Assembly (NCBI GenBank): GCA_022711405.1
Contig: JAKLFC010000001.1
Coordinates: forward strand, 186,001 to 250,000
Origin: Bacteroidota bacterium
GTDB lineage: Bacteria; Bacteroidota; Bacteroidia; Bacteroidales; JAGONC01
Length of the DNA stretch: 64,000 nt
Direction of reading: 5' to 3'
The notes under the pieces were generated by a model, which was not told the DNA's origin, ran no database searches, and saw only the letters and a list, made by a program, of their open reading frames with translations. Both the position numbers and the translations under genes were made by a program. Of this stretch, positions 1-9,348 are shown piece after piece (within the stretch, counting starts at the first letter, position 1; every line of letters starts with the position of its first letter).

Positions 1-101
1 TTTCAACATGATGATTACCTTCAACCCCCCACCCCCAACTATTAATAACAGTTAATAACCATTCATACCCATGAACGATCCTGAATCCCCATAAACGGCA
101 C

Positions 102-521
102 TCAATGCCCGCTATTCTCATTTTTATCCCCGGATCCGCTGTTTCGCTGGAGTGAACCGATCAGGGCCCCCACCATTTTGGTCATTTCCATAAGATGTTC
201 CCGCGATTCTTCTTCCCCCGGATCATCAATATATTTCAGGTTCCTGGCAATGGAAGTGAACACCACACACTCACGGATCGAGCTTTTTGCTGCCTTCAGG
301 TAGAATACAAACTGGACCTTATTACGGGAAGATCCTTCTGCAATGGATAAAGCAATGGATTCAGCCGCGTGTGTGAACTTACCCGCCAGTCCATCGGCTT
401 CCTGATGGGGAAAGTTACGGACGACCATATGTACCCAGTCGATGTACTCGAGTGCTTTATGATAGACACGGAGATCCTCGAACCTGAAAAAAGTACTTAG
501 ATTTTCAATCCCGGTTTCCAT
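102..521 (-). CDS. four-helix-bundle protein (S23/IVS-type family)
   Basis: This 139-residue protein resembles the small four-helix-bundle family first seen as ORFs in 23S rRNA intervening sequences and related in fold to Avd proteins of diversity-generating retroelements. The N-terminal FEDLRVYHKALEY pattern, the middle SIALSIAEGSSRN segment and the helical C-terminal half are family hallmarks. The last dozen residues (GSGDKNENSGH) are polar and probably disordered. The molecular role of stand-alone members is not established. The gene is isolated: about 130 bp separate its start from serA, which runs the same way. A second member lies at 33470-33865; unlike that copy, this one has no obvious paired repeat blocks in the sequence available. 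Confidence 0.85.
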   Translation of the reverse strand: METGIENLSTFFRFEDLRVYHKALEYIDWVHMVVRNFPHQEADGLAGKFTHAAESIALSIAEGSSRNKVQFVFYLKAAKSSIRECVVFTSIARNLKYIDDPGEEESREHLMEMTKMVGALIGSLQRNSGSGDKNENSGH

Positions 522-653
522 CCCTGTTTGGTTTTAAGACAATGATTCAAAAAACGTACAGCGTTTGTTGATCGTAATGGAATGAATCCGTGAAGTAAAG
601 AAATCGTGAATCATTCCTGTCGCTGTTCAACAACGAATACTTAAAAAAGCAGA

Positions 654-1577
654 TTATTTATTCAGCTGAAAGGTCGTATCTCCGTTTTCGAAGAAGTTTA
701 CGATCTGCTTAGCGGCTGCAATGCCCGCATTGATATTGGCCTCGGCAGTCTGGGCTCCCATTTTTTTTGGGGTAAAATAATAACGGCCTTCAAACTGGCC
801 TGCAATCTCTGCGGCGCAATCAGGAGTAATATCGGAGAGATACTTGAAATCTTTCCTTTCCTGGAACATTTTCAGAAGACCTGGTTCGTCAATGACCTCT
901 TTTCTGGCGGTATTGACAAGGGTGGCTCCTTCAGGCATCAGGGATAGAAGTGCGAAATTGACCGATCCTTTTGTCTTTTCATTGGCCGGCATATGCAGTG
1001 ATACATACTGGCAATTCCTGTAGAGGTCCTCAAGGGTTTTTACAGGCATTACTCCGTCGTTTTCCATTGCTTCGGCAGGGATAAAGGGATCAAAGGCACA
1101 GGTCTTCATTCCGAAACCTCTGGCAATGGAGGCAACCCGTTTTGCCACATTGCCGTAGGCATGCAGCCCCATGGTCTTGCCAAGAAGTTCAGTACCTGAC
1201 TTGCCATTGAAACATCCACGGGCATGGTAGATCATCATCCCGAATACCAGTTCAGCTACTGCATTGGAATTCTGCCCGGGTGTGTTCATGGCCACGATCT
1301 TTCTTGCCGACGCGGCCTTCAGATCCAGGTTGTCATATCCGGCTCCCGCCCGCACGACGATCTTTAGCTGTTTAGCTGCCTGAATGATCTCTGAATCAAC
1401 AATATCACTTCTGACGATCAATGCATCTGCATCGGTCACCGCGTTGGCAAAATCTGCCTTATCGGTGTATTTTTCAAACAGGGCAAACTCAAATCCTGCT
1501 TTTTCGACGATCTGTCGGATCCCTTTAACAGCGATGGAAGCAAAAGGCTTTTCCGTCGCTACCAGTACTTTTGTCAT
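654..1577 (-). CDS. serA: D-3-phosphoglycerate dehydrogenase, short Lys-type
   Basis: Oxidises 3-phosphoglycerate to 3-phosphohydroxypyruvate, the first step of serine synthesis, in the cytoplasm. At 307 residues it has the two-domain 2-hydroxyacid dehydrogenase fold but no C-terminal ACT domain, so feedback by serine through ACT is not expected. Visible motifs are the substrate-loop VRAGAGYDNLD, a modified dinucleotide loop (GLHAYGNVAKRVA) and the arginine segment NTARKEVIDEPG. Where most family members have the catalytic His (TPHxG), this one reads TPKKMGAQT near residue 270; a Lys-for-His form is known from Entamoeba and Bacteroidetes-type enzymes. It follows serC by 44 bp and is probably in the same operon. 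Confidence 0.95.
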   Translation of the reverse strand: MTKVLVATEKPFASIAVKGIRQIVEKAGFEFALFEKYTDKADFANAVTDADALIVRSDIVDSEIIQAAKQLKIVVRAGAGYDNLDLKAASARKIVAMNTPGQNSNAVAELVFGMMIYHARGCFNGKSGTELLGKTMGLHAYGNVAKRVASIARGFGMKTCAFDPFIPAEAMENDGVMPVKTLEDLYRNCQYVSLHMPANEKTKGSVNFALLSLMPEGATLVNTARKEVIDEPGLLKMFQERKDFKYLSDITPDCAAEIAGQFEGRYYFTPKKMGAQTAEANINAGIAAAKQIVNFFENGDTTFQLNK

Positions 1578-1621
1578 ATCGGTTGATTTTTAAATGATAC
1601 ATCTTAAGGATACACTCCTTA

Positions 1622-2692
1622 TCAATTGTTCCTTTCGAATTCCTGCATCGCTTCGATCAGTGCTTTTACGCTCTCCAGCGGTAGTGCATTGTACAGGGAT
1701 GCCCTGAATCCGCCGACGGATCGGTGACCCTTGATGCCAACCATTCCCCTCGAAGAGGCGAACTGCTGGAATACAGGCTCCAGTTCCTTGTACTCGTCTT
1801 TCATCACAAAGCACACATTCATGATCGAACGATCCGCCGGATCCGGGATCGTGGGAATGAAAAATCTGTTGCGCTCGATCTCATCGTAGAGCATTCCTGC
1901 CTTTTGTAGGTTCTTCTTCTCCATCTCTTTCACACCGCCGCTGGCCTTGAGCCACTTGAGGGTCTGCAGGGCAGCATAGATGTTCACACAGGGCGGTGTG
2001 TTGAACATGGATCCCTTGTCGATGTGGGTCTGATACTTCAGCATTGTCGGAACAGGACGCTGTACCTTGCTGACCAGATCGTTCTTCAGGATCACGAACG
2101 TCACCCCGGCGGGAGCCAGATTCTTCTGGGCACCGCCATAGATCAGTGCATATTTGGAAATGTCAACCGGCCTGCTGAAAATATCCGACGACATATCCGA
2201 GATCAGCGGAACAGGACAGTCCGGATCTTTACGGATCTCAGTGCCGAATATGGTATTGTTGGTCGTGAAATGGAAATAATCCGCATCCTTTGGAATCACG
2301 AATCCCTTTGGAATATAATTGAAATTCCTGTCCTGCGAAGAGGCCACGACCTCCACTTCACCGAAATTCTTTGCCTCCTTGATGGCTTTTGAAGCCCATT
2401 CTCCGGTGTTGAGATATGCTGCTCTGGTGTTCAGAAAATTGAATGGCACCATGGCAAACTGCAGGCTGGCTCCACCTCCGAGAAATAATACCGAGTACCC
2501 TTCCGGGATATCGAGCAGCTCTTTGAACAATGCCACCGATTCGTCCATGATGGCCTGGAATTCTTTGCTCCTGTGAGATATCTCCAGTATCGACAACCCG
2601 ATCCCATCCAGATCCAGTATGGCTTTGGCAGTGTTTTCCAGGGTGACCTGTGGCAGAATGGATGGCCCTGCATTAAAATTGTGTTTTTTCAT
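1622..2692 (-). CDS. serC: phosphoserine aminotransferase
   Basis: Transfers the amino group of glutamate to 3-phosphohydroxypyruvate to give O-phosphoserine; class V PLP aminotransferase, cytoplasmic. The 356-residue length is normal for SerC. The N-terminal [10 protein letters not shown] motif, the [10 protein letters not shown] phosphate-binding segment (about residues 72-81) and [12 protein letters not shown] with the PLP lysine at K190 are all present. It is the first gene of a serC-serA unit, with a Bacteroidota -7 element (TACCTTTG) upstream. No phosphoserine phosphatase is seen nearby. Confidence 0.97.
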   Translation of the reverse strand: MKKHNFNAGPSILPQVTLENTAKAILDLDGIGLSILEISHRSKEFQAIMDESVALFKELLDIPEGYSVLFLGGGASLQFAMVPFNFLNTRAAYLNTGEWASKAIKEAKNFGEVEVVASSQDRNFNYIPKGFVIPKDADYFHFTTNNTIFGTEIRKDPDCPVPLISDMSSDIFSRPVDISKYALIYGGAQKNLAPAGVTFVILKNDLVSKVQRPVPTMLKYQTHIDKGSMFNTPPCVNIYAALQTLKWLKASGGVKEMEKKNLQKAGMLYDEIERNRFFIPTIPDPADRSIMNVCFVMKDEYKELEPVFQQFASSRGMVGIKGHRSVGGFRASLYNALPLESVKALIEAMQEFERNN

Positions 2693-2747
2693 AATACACT
2701 GTAATTAAATAATTTTGTATGTTGGTTTTACGTATTTTCTCTTCAGG

Positions 2748-2755
2748 CAAAGGTA
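2748..2755 (-). promoter_or_regulatory. putative -7 element for serC-serA
   Basis: TACCTTTG on the minus strand matches the Bacteroidota sigma-ABfr consensus TAnnTTTG exactly and lies about 56 bp before the serC start. I did not find a clear TTG at the usual -33 distance. Confidence 0.55.
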
Positions 2756-2825
2756 CGGTTTTAAATTTTAAGTCATTATGAATTATCCAAAAAGAATTTT
2801 TCAGGCCGGTGCGGATACCGTGAAT

Positions 2826-3821
2826 TTATTTGCTACTCCCGGGTGGTACCAGCTGATATTCGGTGGGTTTATCCTGCCTGTTGTCTGACCTTTTGTCGGG
2901 ATTTCGTGCATCGACATCCGTTTTGAACCTCCAGCAGCCATCGGAGAACACGAACGCATCCACAATGTTTCCTGCGGGTACATAAAAACTGTACTGACCC
3001 TTAAGGGAGGGGTCCATGGGCTCGAGATGGTCAAAAACGATCATCCGTGCAGTCCTGTACCTGTACGCTGGCCGGTATGGATTTTTGTTACGCAGTTCCC
3101 TGTACCGCTGGGTCTCGTACTTGAGCGACATGACCGCATTGGAGGAATATTCAAAGATTACCCGTGTCTGGTCCCCTTTCAGGTAATCAGGAAAAACCGG
3201 GGCACCGAAAACAGGCCGCCCGTCCGGATCAAAGGTCAGCACTTCGATGATCTTGCGCGTGGTGAATCGGTTGTGTCCGTCCCAGCCTAAAAGAGTGTAA
3301 TATCTTTTACCGGGGGTTTCATTCCGGATGATCTGATAATAAAGAGCTCCGGGCCACGCCTGGCAGCCGGTGATCCTGTGCTCCAGTCCGGTCATAATGT
3401 CGGAACTGTCCGAAAGGAGAAAGACATCTGTCTTGTTTGCTTTCGGCCTGGGCTGGATCACACCGGAATAGAGATAGGTTCCGTCGTCTTTTGGTAAATT
3501 CCAGGTCAGGAGCCTGAAGCTGCTGTCAGGCGCAAAAAGCCGGCTGATGGTCGTCAGGGAATCAAACGGATATGCAAAGGACCCTTCCTGCTCGAGTGCA
3601 TGCAGCAGCATCTCCAGAAATGAGCAGTTTGCCGAGAGACGCACCGAATCGGATTCCCCGTAAAGAATCCTTCTGGCTGTGATCGCCATATCCTTTTCCT
3701 GGGCTGCGGATAAGGTGTCGCCGCTGCAGATCCCTTCCCGTTGAACACTGTGGAATTCCCCGGCTGTCATACCCAACCGGAAAAGAACGGTGAAAAGTAT
3801 CAGTGTCGAAATTCGCATCAT
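2826..3821 (-). CDS. secreted protein of unknown function
   Basis: A 331-residue protein with an N-terminal signal peptide (hydrophobic ISTLILFTVLFRLGMTAG). I recognise no enzyme family. The middle section is rich in aromatic beta-strand-like sequence (YYTLLGWDGHNRFTTRK, about residues 185-200), a pattern I associate with conserved exported Bacteroidota proteins of unknown role. The C-terminus is hydrophilic. It lies about 130 bp from serC on the same strand and is divergent from the acyl-CoA reductase gene. Export is inferred; function is open. Confidence 0.8.
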   Translation of the reverse strand: MMRISTLILFTVLFRLGMTAGEFHSVQREGICSGDTLSAAQEKDMAITARRILYGESDSVRLSANCSFLEMLLHALEQEGSFAYPFDSLTTISRLFAPDSSFRLLTWNLPKDDGTYLYSGVIQPRPKANKTDVFLLSDSSDIMTGLEHRITGCQAWPGALYYQIIRNETPGKRYYTLLGWDGHNRFTTRKIIEVLTFDPDGRPVFGAPVFPDYLKGDQTRVIFEYSSNAVMSLKYETQRYRELRNKNPYRPAYRYRTARMIVFDHLEPMDPSLKGQYSFYVPAGNIVDAFVFSDGCWRFKTDVDARNPDKRSDNRQDKPTEYQLVPPGSSK

Positions 3822-3914
3822 ATGGAATAATAGCTGATCAATCCTTTAACGAATCACGGAATCCTTTATTTTTGCCCAGGGATCATATCCTCATTTATCT
3901 TCCAGCCCATCTCT

Positions 3915-4991
3915 ATGACAACAATCGAAAGAGCCAATGCATTCATACGGCTGGGGAGTTTCCTGGATGCCTATCTTCAACGCATGAGAACCGGCCCTGG
4001 CGAACTGCCCGGTGCAGATCCGGATGATGCTCTGCTGACCTCTGCCATCCGCTCAACCCTGAACAGCAATCCATGGTTCATCCTTCCCAACGTGGTCCTT
4101 TCACTTCAATCCATTGCCTGTAGCCTGGATGAAGAGGAGGTCGTTTCATTTGTGCAAATCTATATAAATGACGTCAAAGAGGCAAAAGATCCGGCCTCTG
4201 TTTGTGTCATAATGGCAGGAAATATCCCCCTTGTGGGATTTCACGATTTTTTCTGCGTGCTCCTGTCAGGGAACCGCTTTATCGGCAAGTTGTCCCAGGA
4301 TGACCGGCATTTGCTTCCTGCCCTGGCCCGGCTGCTGATCCGCTGGTTTCCTGACCTGGAACGACTCATCATTTTTTCCGAAGATGTGCGGACATCTTTC
4401 GACGCTGTCATAGCAACCGGGAGCAATAACTCCTCACGATATTTTGAATATTATTTTTCAAAATACCCCCACATCATCCGGAAAAGCAGGAACAGTGTGG
4501 CTGTCCTGGACGGAACGGAAACCCCGGATGAACTAAAACAGCTCGGTGCAGATGTGTTCAGCCATTTTGGCCGAGGCTGCAGGAGTGTCTCACAGATCTT
4601 TGTTCCGGCTGGCTACGAGCCGGAATCCATATTTCCCTGCTGGACATCCTACCAGTATGTAATGGATCATCATAAGTACAGAAATAATTACGATTACCAG
4701 AAGTCAGTCCTGATCATTAATGATATCTCGTTTCTTGACAGCGGCCAGATCCTCCTTATCCGCAACACTGCCTTCAGTTCGCCGGTAGCGGTGATGCATT
4801 TTGATTTCTATGATGATCTTTCGGAGGTTGCTACCCTTCTAAGGTCTAACTACGACAGGATCCAGTGCATTGTATCGAAGAATCCTGCCCTGCATGACCG
4901 CATCCCTTTTGGAAAAGCGCAGCAGCCCTCCCTTTTTGACTTTGCCGACCGTATCGATACGATGCGATTCCTGATTCTCCGGAGTAAATGA
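3915..4991 (+). CDS. LuxC-family acyl-CoA reductase
   Basis: A 358-residue protein that resembles the acyl-CoA/acyl-ACP reductase (LuxC, PF05893) family of the aldehyde dehydrogenase superfamily, which makes fatty aldehydes from activated acyl groups using NADPH. The supporting segments are CVIMAGNIPLVGFHDFF (about residues 96-112), SGNRFIGKLSQDD, an ATGSNNSSRYFEYYFSKYPHIIRKSRNSVAVLDG-like middle block, and FGRGCRSVSQIFVPAGY, whose Cys is a candidate active-site nucleophile. No lux genes are near. The gene stands alone between a divergent unknown and rpmE2, so the substrate and pathway cannot be read from context; lipid or wax metabolism is a guess. Confidence 0.82.
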   Translation: MTTIERANAFIRLGSFLDAYLQRMRTGPGELPGADPDDALLTSAIRSTLNSNPWFILPNVVLSLQSIACSLDEEEVVSFVQIYINDVKEAKDPASVCVIMAGNIPLVGFHDFFCVLLSGNRFIGKLSQDDRHLLPALARLLIRWFPDLERLIIFSEDVRTSFDAVIATGSNNSSRYFEYYFSKYPHIIRKSRNSVAVLDGTETPDELKQLGADVFSHFGRGCRSVSQIFVPAGYEPESIFPCWTSYQYVMDHHKYRNNYDYQKSVLIINDISFLDSGQILLIRNTAFSSPVAVMHFDFYDDLSEVATLLRSNYDRIQCIVSKNPALHDRIPFGKAQQPSLFDFADRIDTMRFLILRSK

Positions 4992-5032
4992 TAAATATTT
5001 TCATCGAATTCTGTGACTATTCCTTTTTTTTC

Positions 5033-5040
5033 TATCTTTG
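5033..5040 (+). promoter_or_regulatory. putative -7 element for rpmE2
   Basis: TATCTTTG followed by CGCC matches the Bacteroidota TAnnTTTG -7 consensus, 44 bp before the L31 start. No clear -33 TTG precedes it. Confidence 0.6.
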
Positions 5041-5084
5041 CGCCTCGGTTTTCAGAAGTTAAACGTTTATAAGACAACGGCAAA

Positions 5085-5357
5085 ATGAAAAAAGATATTC
5101 ATCCGAAGGATTACCGGCTGGTGGTTTTCAAAGATATGTCGAATGGTTATGCATTCATGTCCCATTCAACGACTAAAACGAAAGAGACGATCGTATGGGA
5201 GGACGGGAAAGAATACCCCCTGATCAAACTGGAGATTTCCCATACATCGCATCCGTTCTTTACAGGTAAAATGAAACTGGTTGATACAGCAGGCCGGGTT
5301 GATAAATTTAAGAGCCGGTATCAAAAACATCTGGATCTTAAAAACAGTCAGAAATAA
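5085..5357 (+). CDS. rpmE2: 50S ribosomal protein L31 type B (zinc-free form)
   Basis: The 90-residue sequence begins [19 protein letters not shown] and contains [21 protein letters not shown], both hallmarks of type B L31. It lacks the CxxC zinc-binding cysteines of type A L31, so it should function without zinc. L31 sits on the large subunit at the intersubunit bridge. The gene is monocistronic, with its own -7 element upstream and an intrinsic terminator 15 bp after the stop. Confidence 0.97.
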   Translation: MKKDIHPKDYRLVVFKDMSNGYAFMSHSTTKTKETIVWEDGKEYPLIKLEISHTSHPFFTGKMKLVDTAGRVDKFKSRYQKHLDLKNSQK

Positions 5358-5372
5358 AGATCAAATTTCAAC

Positions 5373-5403
5373 AAAAAAGTCCCGGCAAAAACGGGACTTT
5401 TTT
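5373..5403 (+). terminator. intrinsic terminator after rpmE2
   Basis: A 12-bp perfect stem (AAAAAAGTCCCG / CGGGACTTTTTT) around a 7-nt loop, ending in a T run, starting 15 bp after the rpmE2 stop codon. Confidence 0.9.
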
Positions 5404-5586
5404 GTTTTAAGAAGACAGACGTTCAATAGGGTATGTGTAGTTATTCACTGGTTTGACCGCAAATCACGATAAATATCCATGAATAACATAATATACCATG
5501 CATTGTTAATATTTTGTATTAAAATTCTATAACGATTCTGCTGATCTAAGCGTTATTACTCGTATTTTTAAGCAAAATCAGTGAAA

Positions 5587-6768
5587 ATGAATTATATCCT
5601 TTTCGATGACAACCGGCGGGATACCCTGCTACCTCTGACCTTCATCAGACCCGTCGCCGATATTAGGGTAGGAATACTGACCATCCGGGAGAAATGGGAG
5701 AAATTTCTTGGTGTGCACACGTCCACCCTCACAGAAGAGTATCTTGGTAAAAAGTACCCGCTGGAACGGGAACAGAACAACATCCTGATCAATGGATCTG
5801 TCATGCCCGACAAGGCACTGGTCAGGAGTATTCTTTCCCTGCTTCCCAACCAGGCGCTGGTGGAGGAAGATTGTATCATTGCCATGCATCTGACCTCTGA
5901 AGATATTGATAATGTGCAGGATGTAGAGTGCGAGGAGATCATCTACAAAGAATGTTTCCTGTGCATCAGAAATCCATGGGATGTATTTACCCTGAATGAA
6001 GCTGCACTTAAAGCGGATTTTGAACTGATCACAAGAGGCAGGAAATCAGCCGTGCCTGATGCCTCCAATACCTTGTTCCATAAGGAGAATATTTTTATTG
6101 AGGAGGGCGCCCGGATCCTTTGCTCAGTCCTTAACGCTGAAAACGGACCCATTTACATTGGGAACAAGGCTGAGATCATGGAAGGGTGCCTGGTGCGGGG
6201 TCCATTTGCCATGAACGACCATGCCACCCTCAAGATGGGAACCCGTGTCTATGGACCCACCACCATCGGAGCCTATTCAAAGATTGGCGGTGAAATCGAC
6301 AACTCGGTCATCTTTTCCTACTCGAACAAAGCTCATGAGGGTTACCTTGGTCATGCAGTCATCGGCGAATGGTGTAACCTGGGAGCAGGTACGAATAATT
6401 CCAACCTGAAGAATACCTACGAAAAGGTCAAAATCTGGAGCTATGCTGAAGAGACATTCGTGGAAACCGGATTGCAGTTCTGCGGACTGATCATGGGCGA
6501 CTATACCAAGACAGGTATTGGTACCATGTTCAACACCGGAACGGTGGTCGGCATGAATACCAATATCTTCGGGCAAGGATTGCAGCGTAACTTCATTCCC
6601 TCTTTTTCCTGGGGAGGTACATCAGGTTTCAAGGAATACAAGATCGATCAGGCCATCAAGGTTGCCCAGCGTATGCACAGCCGTCGCGGGCTGGAGTTTG
6701 GTGAAAATGACCAGGAGATCCTGAAGACGGTCTTCAATCTTTCTTTTCGTTATAAGAAGGTCTATTGA
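5587..6768 (+). CDS. GlmU-family putative sugar nucleotidyltransferase
   Basis: About 393 residues, with an N-terminal nucleotidyltransferase-like region (about 1-180) and a C-terminal left-handed beta-helix of hexapeptide repeats (about 190-350; for example HATLKMGTRVYGPTTIGAYSK). Proteins of this architecture are conserved in Bacteroidota as GlmU-like sugar nucleotidyl/acetyltransferases of unknown substrate. The N-terminus (ILFDDNRRDTLLPLTFIRPV) does not show the usual LxxGxGxRM nucleotide-binding loop, so true transferase activity is uncertain. I chose ATG at 5587; a GTG two codons upstream is also possible. About 120 bp separate it from lon. Confidence 0.88.
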   Translation: MNYILFDDNRRDTLLPLTFIRPVADIRVGILTIREKWEKFLGVHTSTLTEEYLGKKYPLEREQNNILINGSVMPDKALVRSILSLLPNQALVEEDCIIAMHLTSEDIDNVQDVECEEIIYKECFLCIRNPWDVFTLNEAALKADFELITRGRKSAVPDASNTLFHKENIFIEEGARILCSVLNAENGPIYIGNKAEIMEGCLVRGPFAMNDHATLKMGTRVYGPTTIGAYSKIGGEIDNSVIFSYSNKAHEGYLGHAVIGEWCNLGAGTNNSNLKNTYEKVKIWSYAEETFVETGLQFCGLIMGDYTKTGIGTMFNTGTVVGMNTNIFGQGLQRNFIPSFSWGGTSGFKEYKIDQAIKVAQRMHSRRGLEFGENDQEILKTVFNLSFRYKKVY

Positions 6769-6891
6769 CATGGTGTCATTCTGACGGCCGCCCGTTCGAT
6801 TACCTGCGAAATCAAGTGCTCCATCTGTATGGCATAACTATTGACCCGTGGTTAGCCCTGTTTTTTTTACTTATATATCAGCCATTTTGAC

Positions 6892-9348
6892 ATGATTGAC
6901 GATAACAACGATGAAAATGATGTGCGTTTCTCACAGATCATGAACGGAGAAACCGAGTTTATACCATTATTGTCTTCTGAAGATGAAGAACTTATCAATG
7001 CAGAACCCGTCCCTGACATCCTGCCTATCCTTCCATTGCGGAATACCGTCCTTTTCCCAGGAGTGGTCATCCCCATTACGGTGGGGAGGGATAAATCCAT
7101 CCGGCTCATCAGGGATTGCTACCGCGGCACCAAAATAATCGGCGTCGTCGCCCAAAAGGATCATGAAATAGAGGATCCAGCCGCCGAAGACCTCAACACG
7201 GTTGGTACCGTTGCCTATATGATCAAGATCCTGCAGATGCCTGATGGCAATACCACCGCCATCATTCAGGGTAAAAAACGTTTTAAGATCATTGACATCT
7301 ATCAGGAAGATCCATACTTCAGAGCCCATGTGACCGCCTTCGATAAAAAGGACCATCGCCTGAAAACGGAAGAATTCGAAGCCCTGGTATCCACCCTAAA
7401 GGATATGGCGATCCAAATCGTAAAACAGTCACCCAATATACCCTCTGATGCAGCTTTCGCCATTCGCAACATCGAAAGCCCTGTCTTTCTGATCAATTTC
7501 ATTTCGTCCAACCTGAATATCAACCTGCTGGAAAAGCAGAAACTCCTGGAGATGCAGGATCTGGTTGAGCGGGCCCACAAGGTGCTGGAAGGACTGACAC
7601 GGGAGATCCAGATGCTGGAGCTCAAGAGTCAGATCCAGAAAAAGGTGAAGACTGACATGGACAAGCAGCAAAGGGACTACCTGCTGAGCCAGCAGCTGAA
7701 AACGATCCAGGAAGAGCTTGGCAACAATCCGCATGAGCAGGAGATTGCCGAACTGGAGGAGAAAGCAGCTGAAAAGAACTGGACAGCTGAGATCAGGCAG
7801 GCCTTCGAAAAGGAGCTGGTCAAGCTTGAGCGGATGAATCCAGCCGCCATGGAATATTCCCTTCAGATCAACTACCTGGATCTGCTGGTGTCACTGCCAT
7901 GGAATGAGTATAGCCAGGATAATTTCGACCTGAACAGGGCGCAGAAGATCCTTGACGATGATCATTACGGGCTTGAAAAGGTAAAAGAACGGATTCTTGA
8001 GTACCTGGCCGTCATTCAGCTCAAGGGGGATATGAAATCTCCCATCCTGTGCTTTGTGGGTCCCCCGGGAGTGGGAAAAACATCCCTCGGGAAATCCATT
8101 GCCAAGGCCCTGGGCAGGAAATATATACGGATGTCGCTCGGTGGGCTGCGCGACGAAGCTGAGATCCGCGGCCACCGTAAAACATATATCGGCGCCATGC
8201 CCGGCAGGATCATTCAAAGCATCAAAAAAGCCCAGACCTCAAACCCGGTTTTCGTCCTGGATGAGATCGACAAGGTACTGGGAATGAACATCAACGGAGA
8301 TCCTTCGGCAGCCTTGCTGGAAGTCCTGGACCCTGAACAGAACGTGGCATTCCATGATAATTACCTTGAACTGGAATACGACCTCTCGCGGATCATGTTC
8401 ATTGCCACTGCCAATACCCTCAGCACCGTGCACCCTGCCCTGCAGGACCGTATGGAAGTGATCGACCTGAGCGGATACCTGCTGGAGGAGAAGATCGAGA
8501 TTGCAAAGCGCCATCTGCTGCCAAAACAGCTCCGCGAACACGGGATCAGATCCCGTCAGATGAAGTTCTCGAAAAAAATGCTTCAGAAGGTCATCGAAGA
8601 CTATACACGGGAAGCAGGGGTAAGACAGCTGGAAAAGAAAATTGCCAAGATCATCCGTCACAATGCCCGGTATATTGTCACGGGAGAGAATTATAATGTG
8701 AGTGTGAATGAGGAAGATCTGAAAAAGATCATGGGCCCGCCACAGTTCCAAAGAGACAGGAGCCTTACGGGTGAAGTGGCAGGAGTGGTCACTGGCCTGG
8801 CATGGACGGCATTCGGCGGAGAGATCCTTTTTGTGGAAGTAAGCCTTTCCAAAGGGAAGGGAGATCTTCGCATGACGGGTAATCTCGGAGATGTCATGAA
8901 AGAGTCAGCCACCATCGCCTATGAATACCTGAAGGCGCACTCATCCCTGTTACAGATCGATCCGGATGTTTTCCAGAACTGGAATGTCCATATTCATGTC
9001 CCTGAAGGTGCCACACCAAAAGATGGCCCTTCCGCGGGCATCACTATGTTCACCGCACTGGCATCTGCCTTTACCCAGCGCAAAGTGAAACCTCTGTTTG
9101 CCATGACCGGGGAGATCACCCTGCGCGGAAAAGTGCTGCCTGTGGGCGGTATCAAGGACAAGATCCTCGCCGCCAAACGGGCCCGTATAAGGGATATTGT
9201 GATTTCCAGTGAAAACAGGGCCGACATTGAAGAGATCAAGGCGGACTACATCAAGGGTCTTCAGTTTCACTATATCGACGATATGATGGAGGCCATTAAC
9301 CTGGCCCTGCTGGAAGAAAAAGTGGCCAATCCGCTCCGTTTTGACTGA
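6892..9348 (+). CDS. lon: ATP-dependent protease Lon
   Basis: Cytoplasmic AAA+ serine protease that degrades misfolded and regulatory proteins. The 818-residue chain has the LON substrate-binding domain (from about residue 40; [17 protein letters not shown]), a coiled middle region, Walker A GPPGVGKT at 390-397, Walker B VFVLDEID ending near 460, and a C-terminal peptidase domain with the Ser-Lys dyad at S714 (PKDGPSAG) and K757 (GGIKDK). An acidic N-terminal extension ([11 protein letters not shown]) precedes the LON domain. The start of the next gene overlaps its last codons, implying translational coupling. Confidence 0.98.
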   Translation: MIDDNNDENDVRFSQIMNGETEFIPLLSSEDEELINAEPVPDILPILPLRNTVLFPGVVIPITVGRDKSIRLIRDCYRGTKIIGVVAQKDHEIEDPAAEDLNTVGTVAYMIKILQMPDGNTTAIIQGKKRFKIIDIYQEDPYFRAHVTAFDKKDHRLKTEEFEALVSTLKDMAIQIVKQSPNIPSDAAFAIRNIESPVFLINFISSNLNINLLEKQKLLEMQDLVERAHKVLEGLTREIQMLELKSQIQKKVKTDMDKQQRDYLLSQQLKTIQEELGNNPHEQEIAELEEKAAEKNWTAEIRQAFEKELVKLERMNPAAMEYSLQINYLDLLVSLPWNEYSQDNFDLNRAQKILDDDHYGLEKVKERILEYLAVIQLKGDMKSPILCFVGPPGVGKTSLGKSIAKALGRKYIRMSLGGLRDEAEIRGHRKTYIGAMPGRIIQSIKKAQTSNPVFVLDEIDKVLGMNINGDPSAALLEVLDPEQNVAFHDNYLELEYDLSRIMFIATANTLSTVHPALQDRMEVIDLSGYLLEEKIEIAKRHLLPKQLREHGIRSRQMKFSKKMLQKVIEDYTREAGVRQLEKKIAKIIRHNARYIVTGENYNVSVNEEDLKKIMGPPQFQRDRSLTGEVAGVVTGLAWTAFGGEILFVEVSLSKGKGDLRMTGNLGDVMKESATIAYEYLKAHSSLLQIDPDVFQNWNVHIHVPEGATPKDGPSAGITMFTALASAFTQRKVKPLFAMTGEITLRGKVLPVGGIKDKILAAKRARIRDIVISSENRADIEEIKADYIKGLQFHYIDDMMEAINLALLEEKVANPLRFD

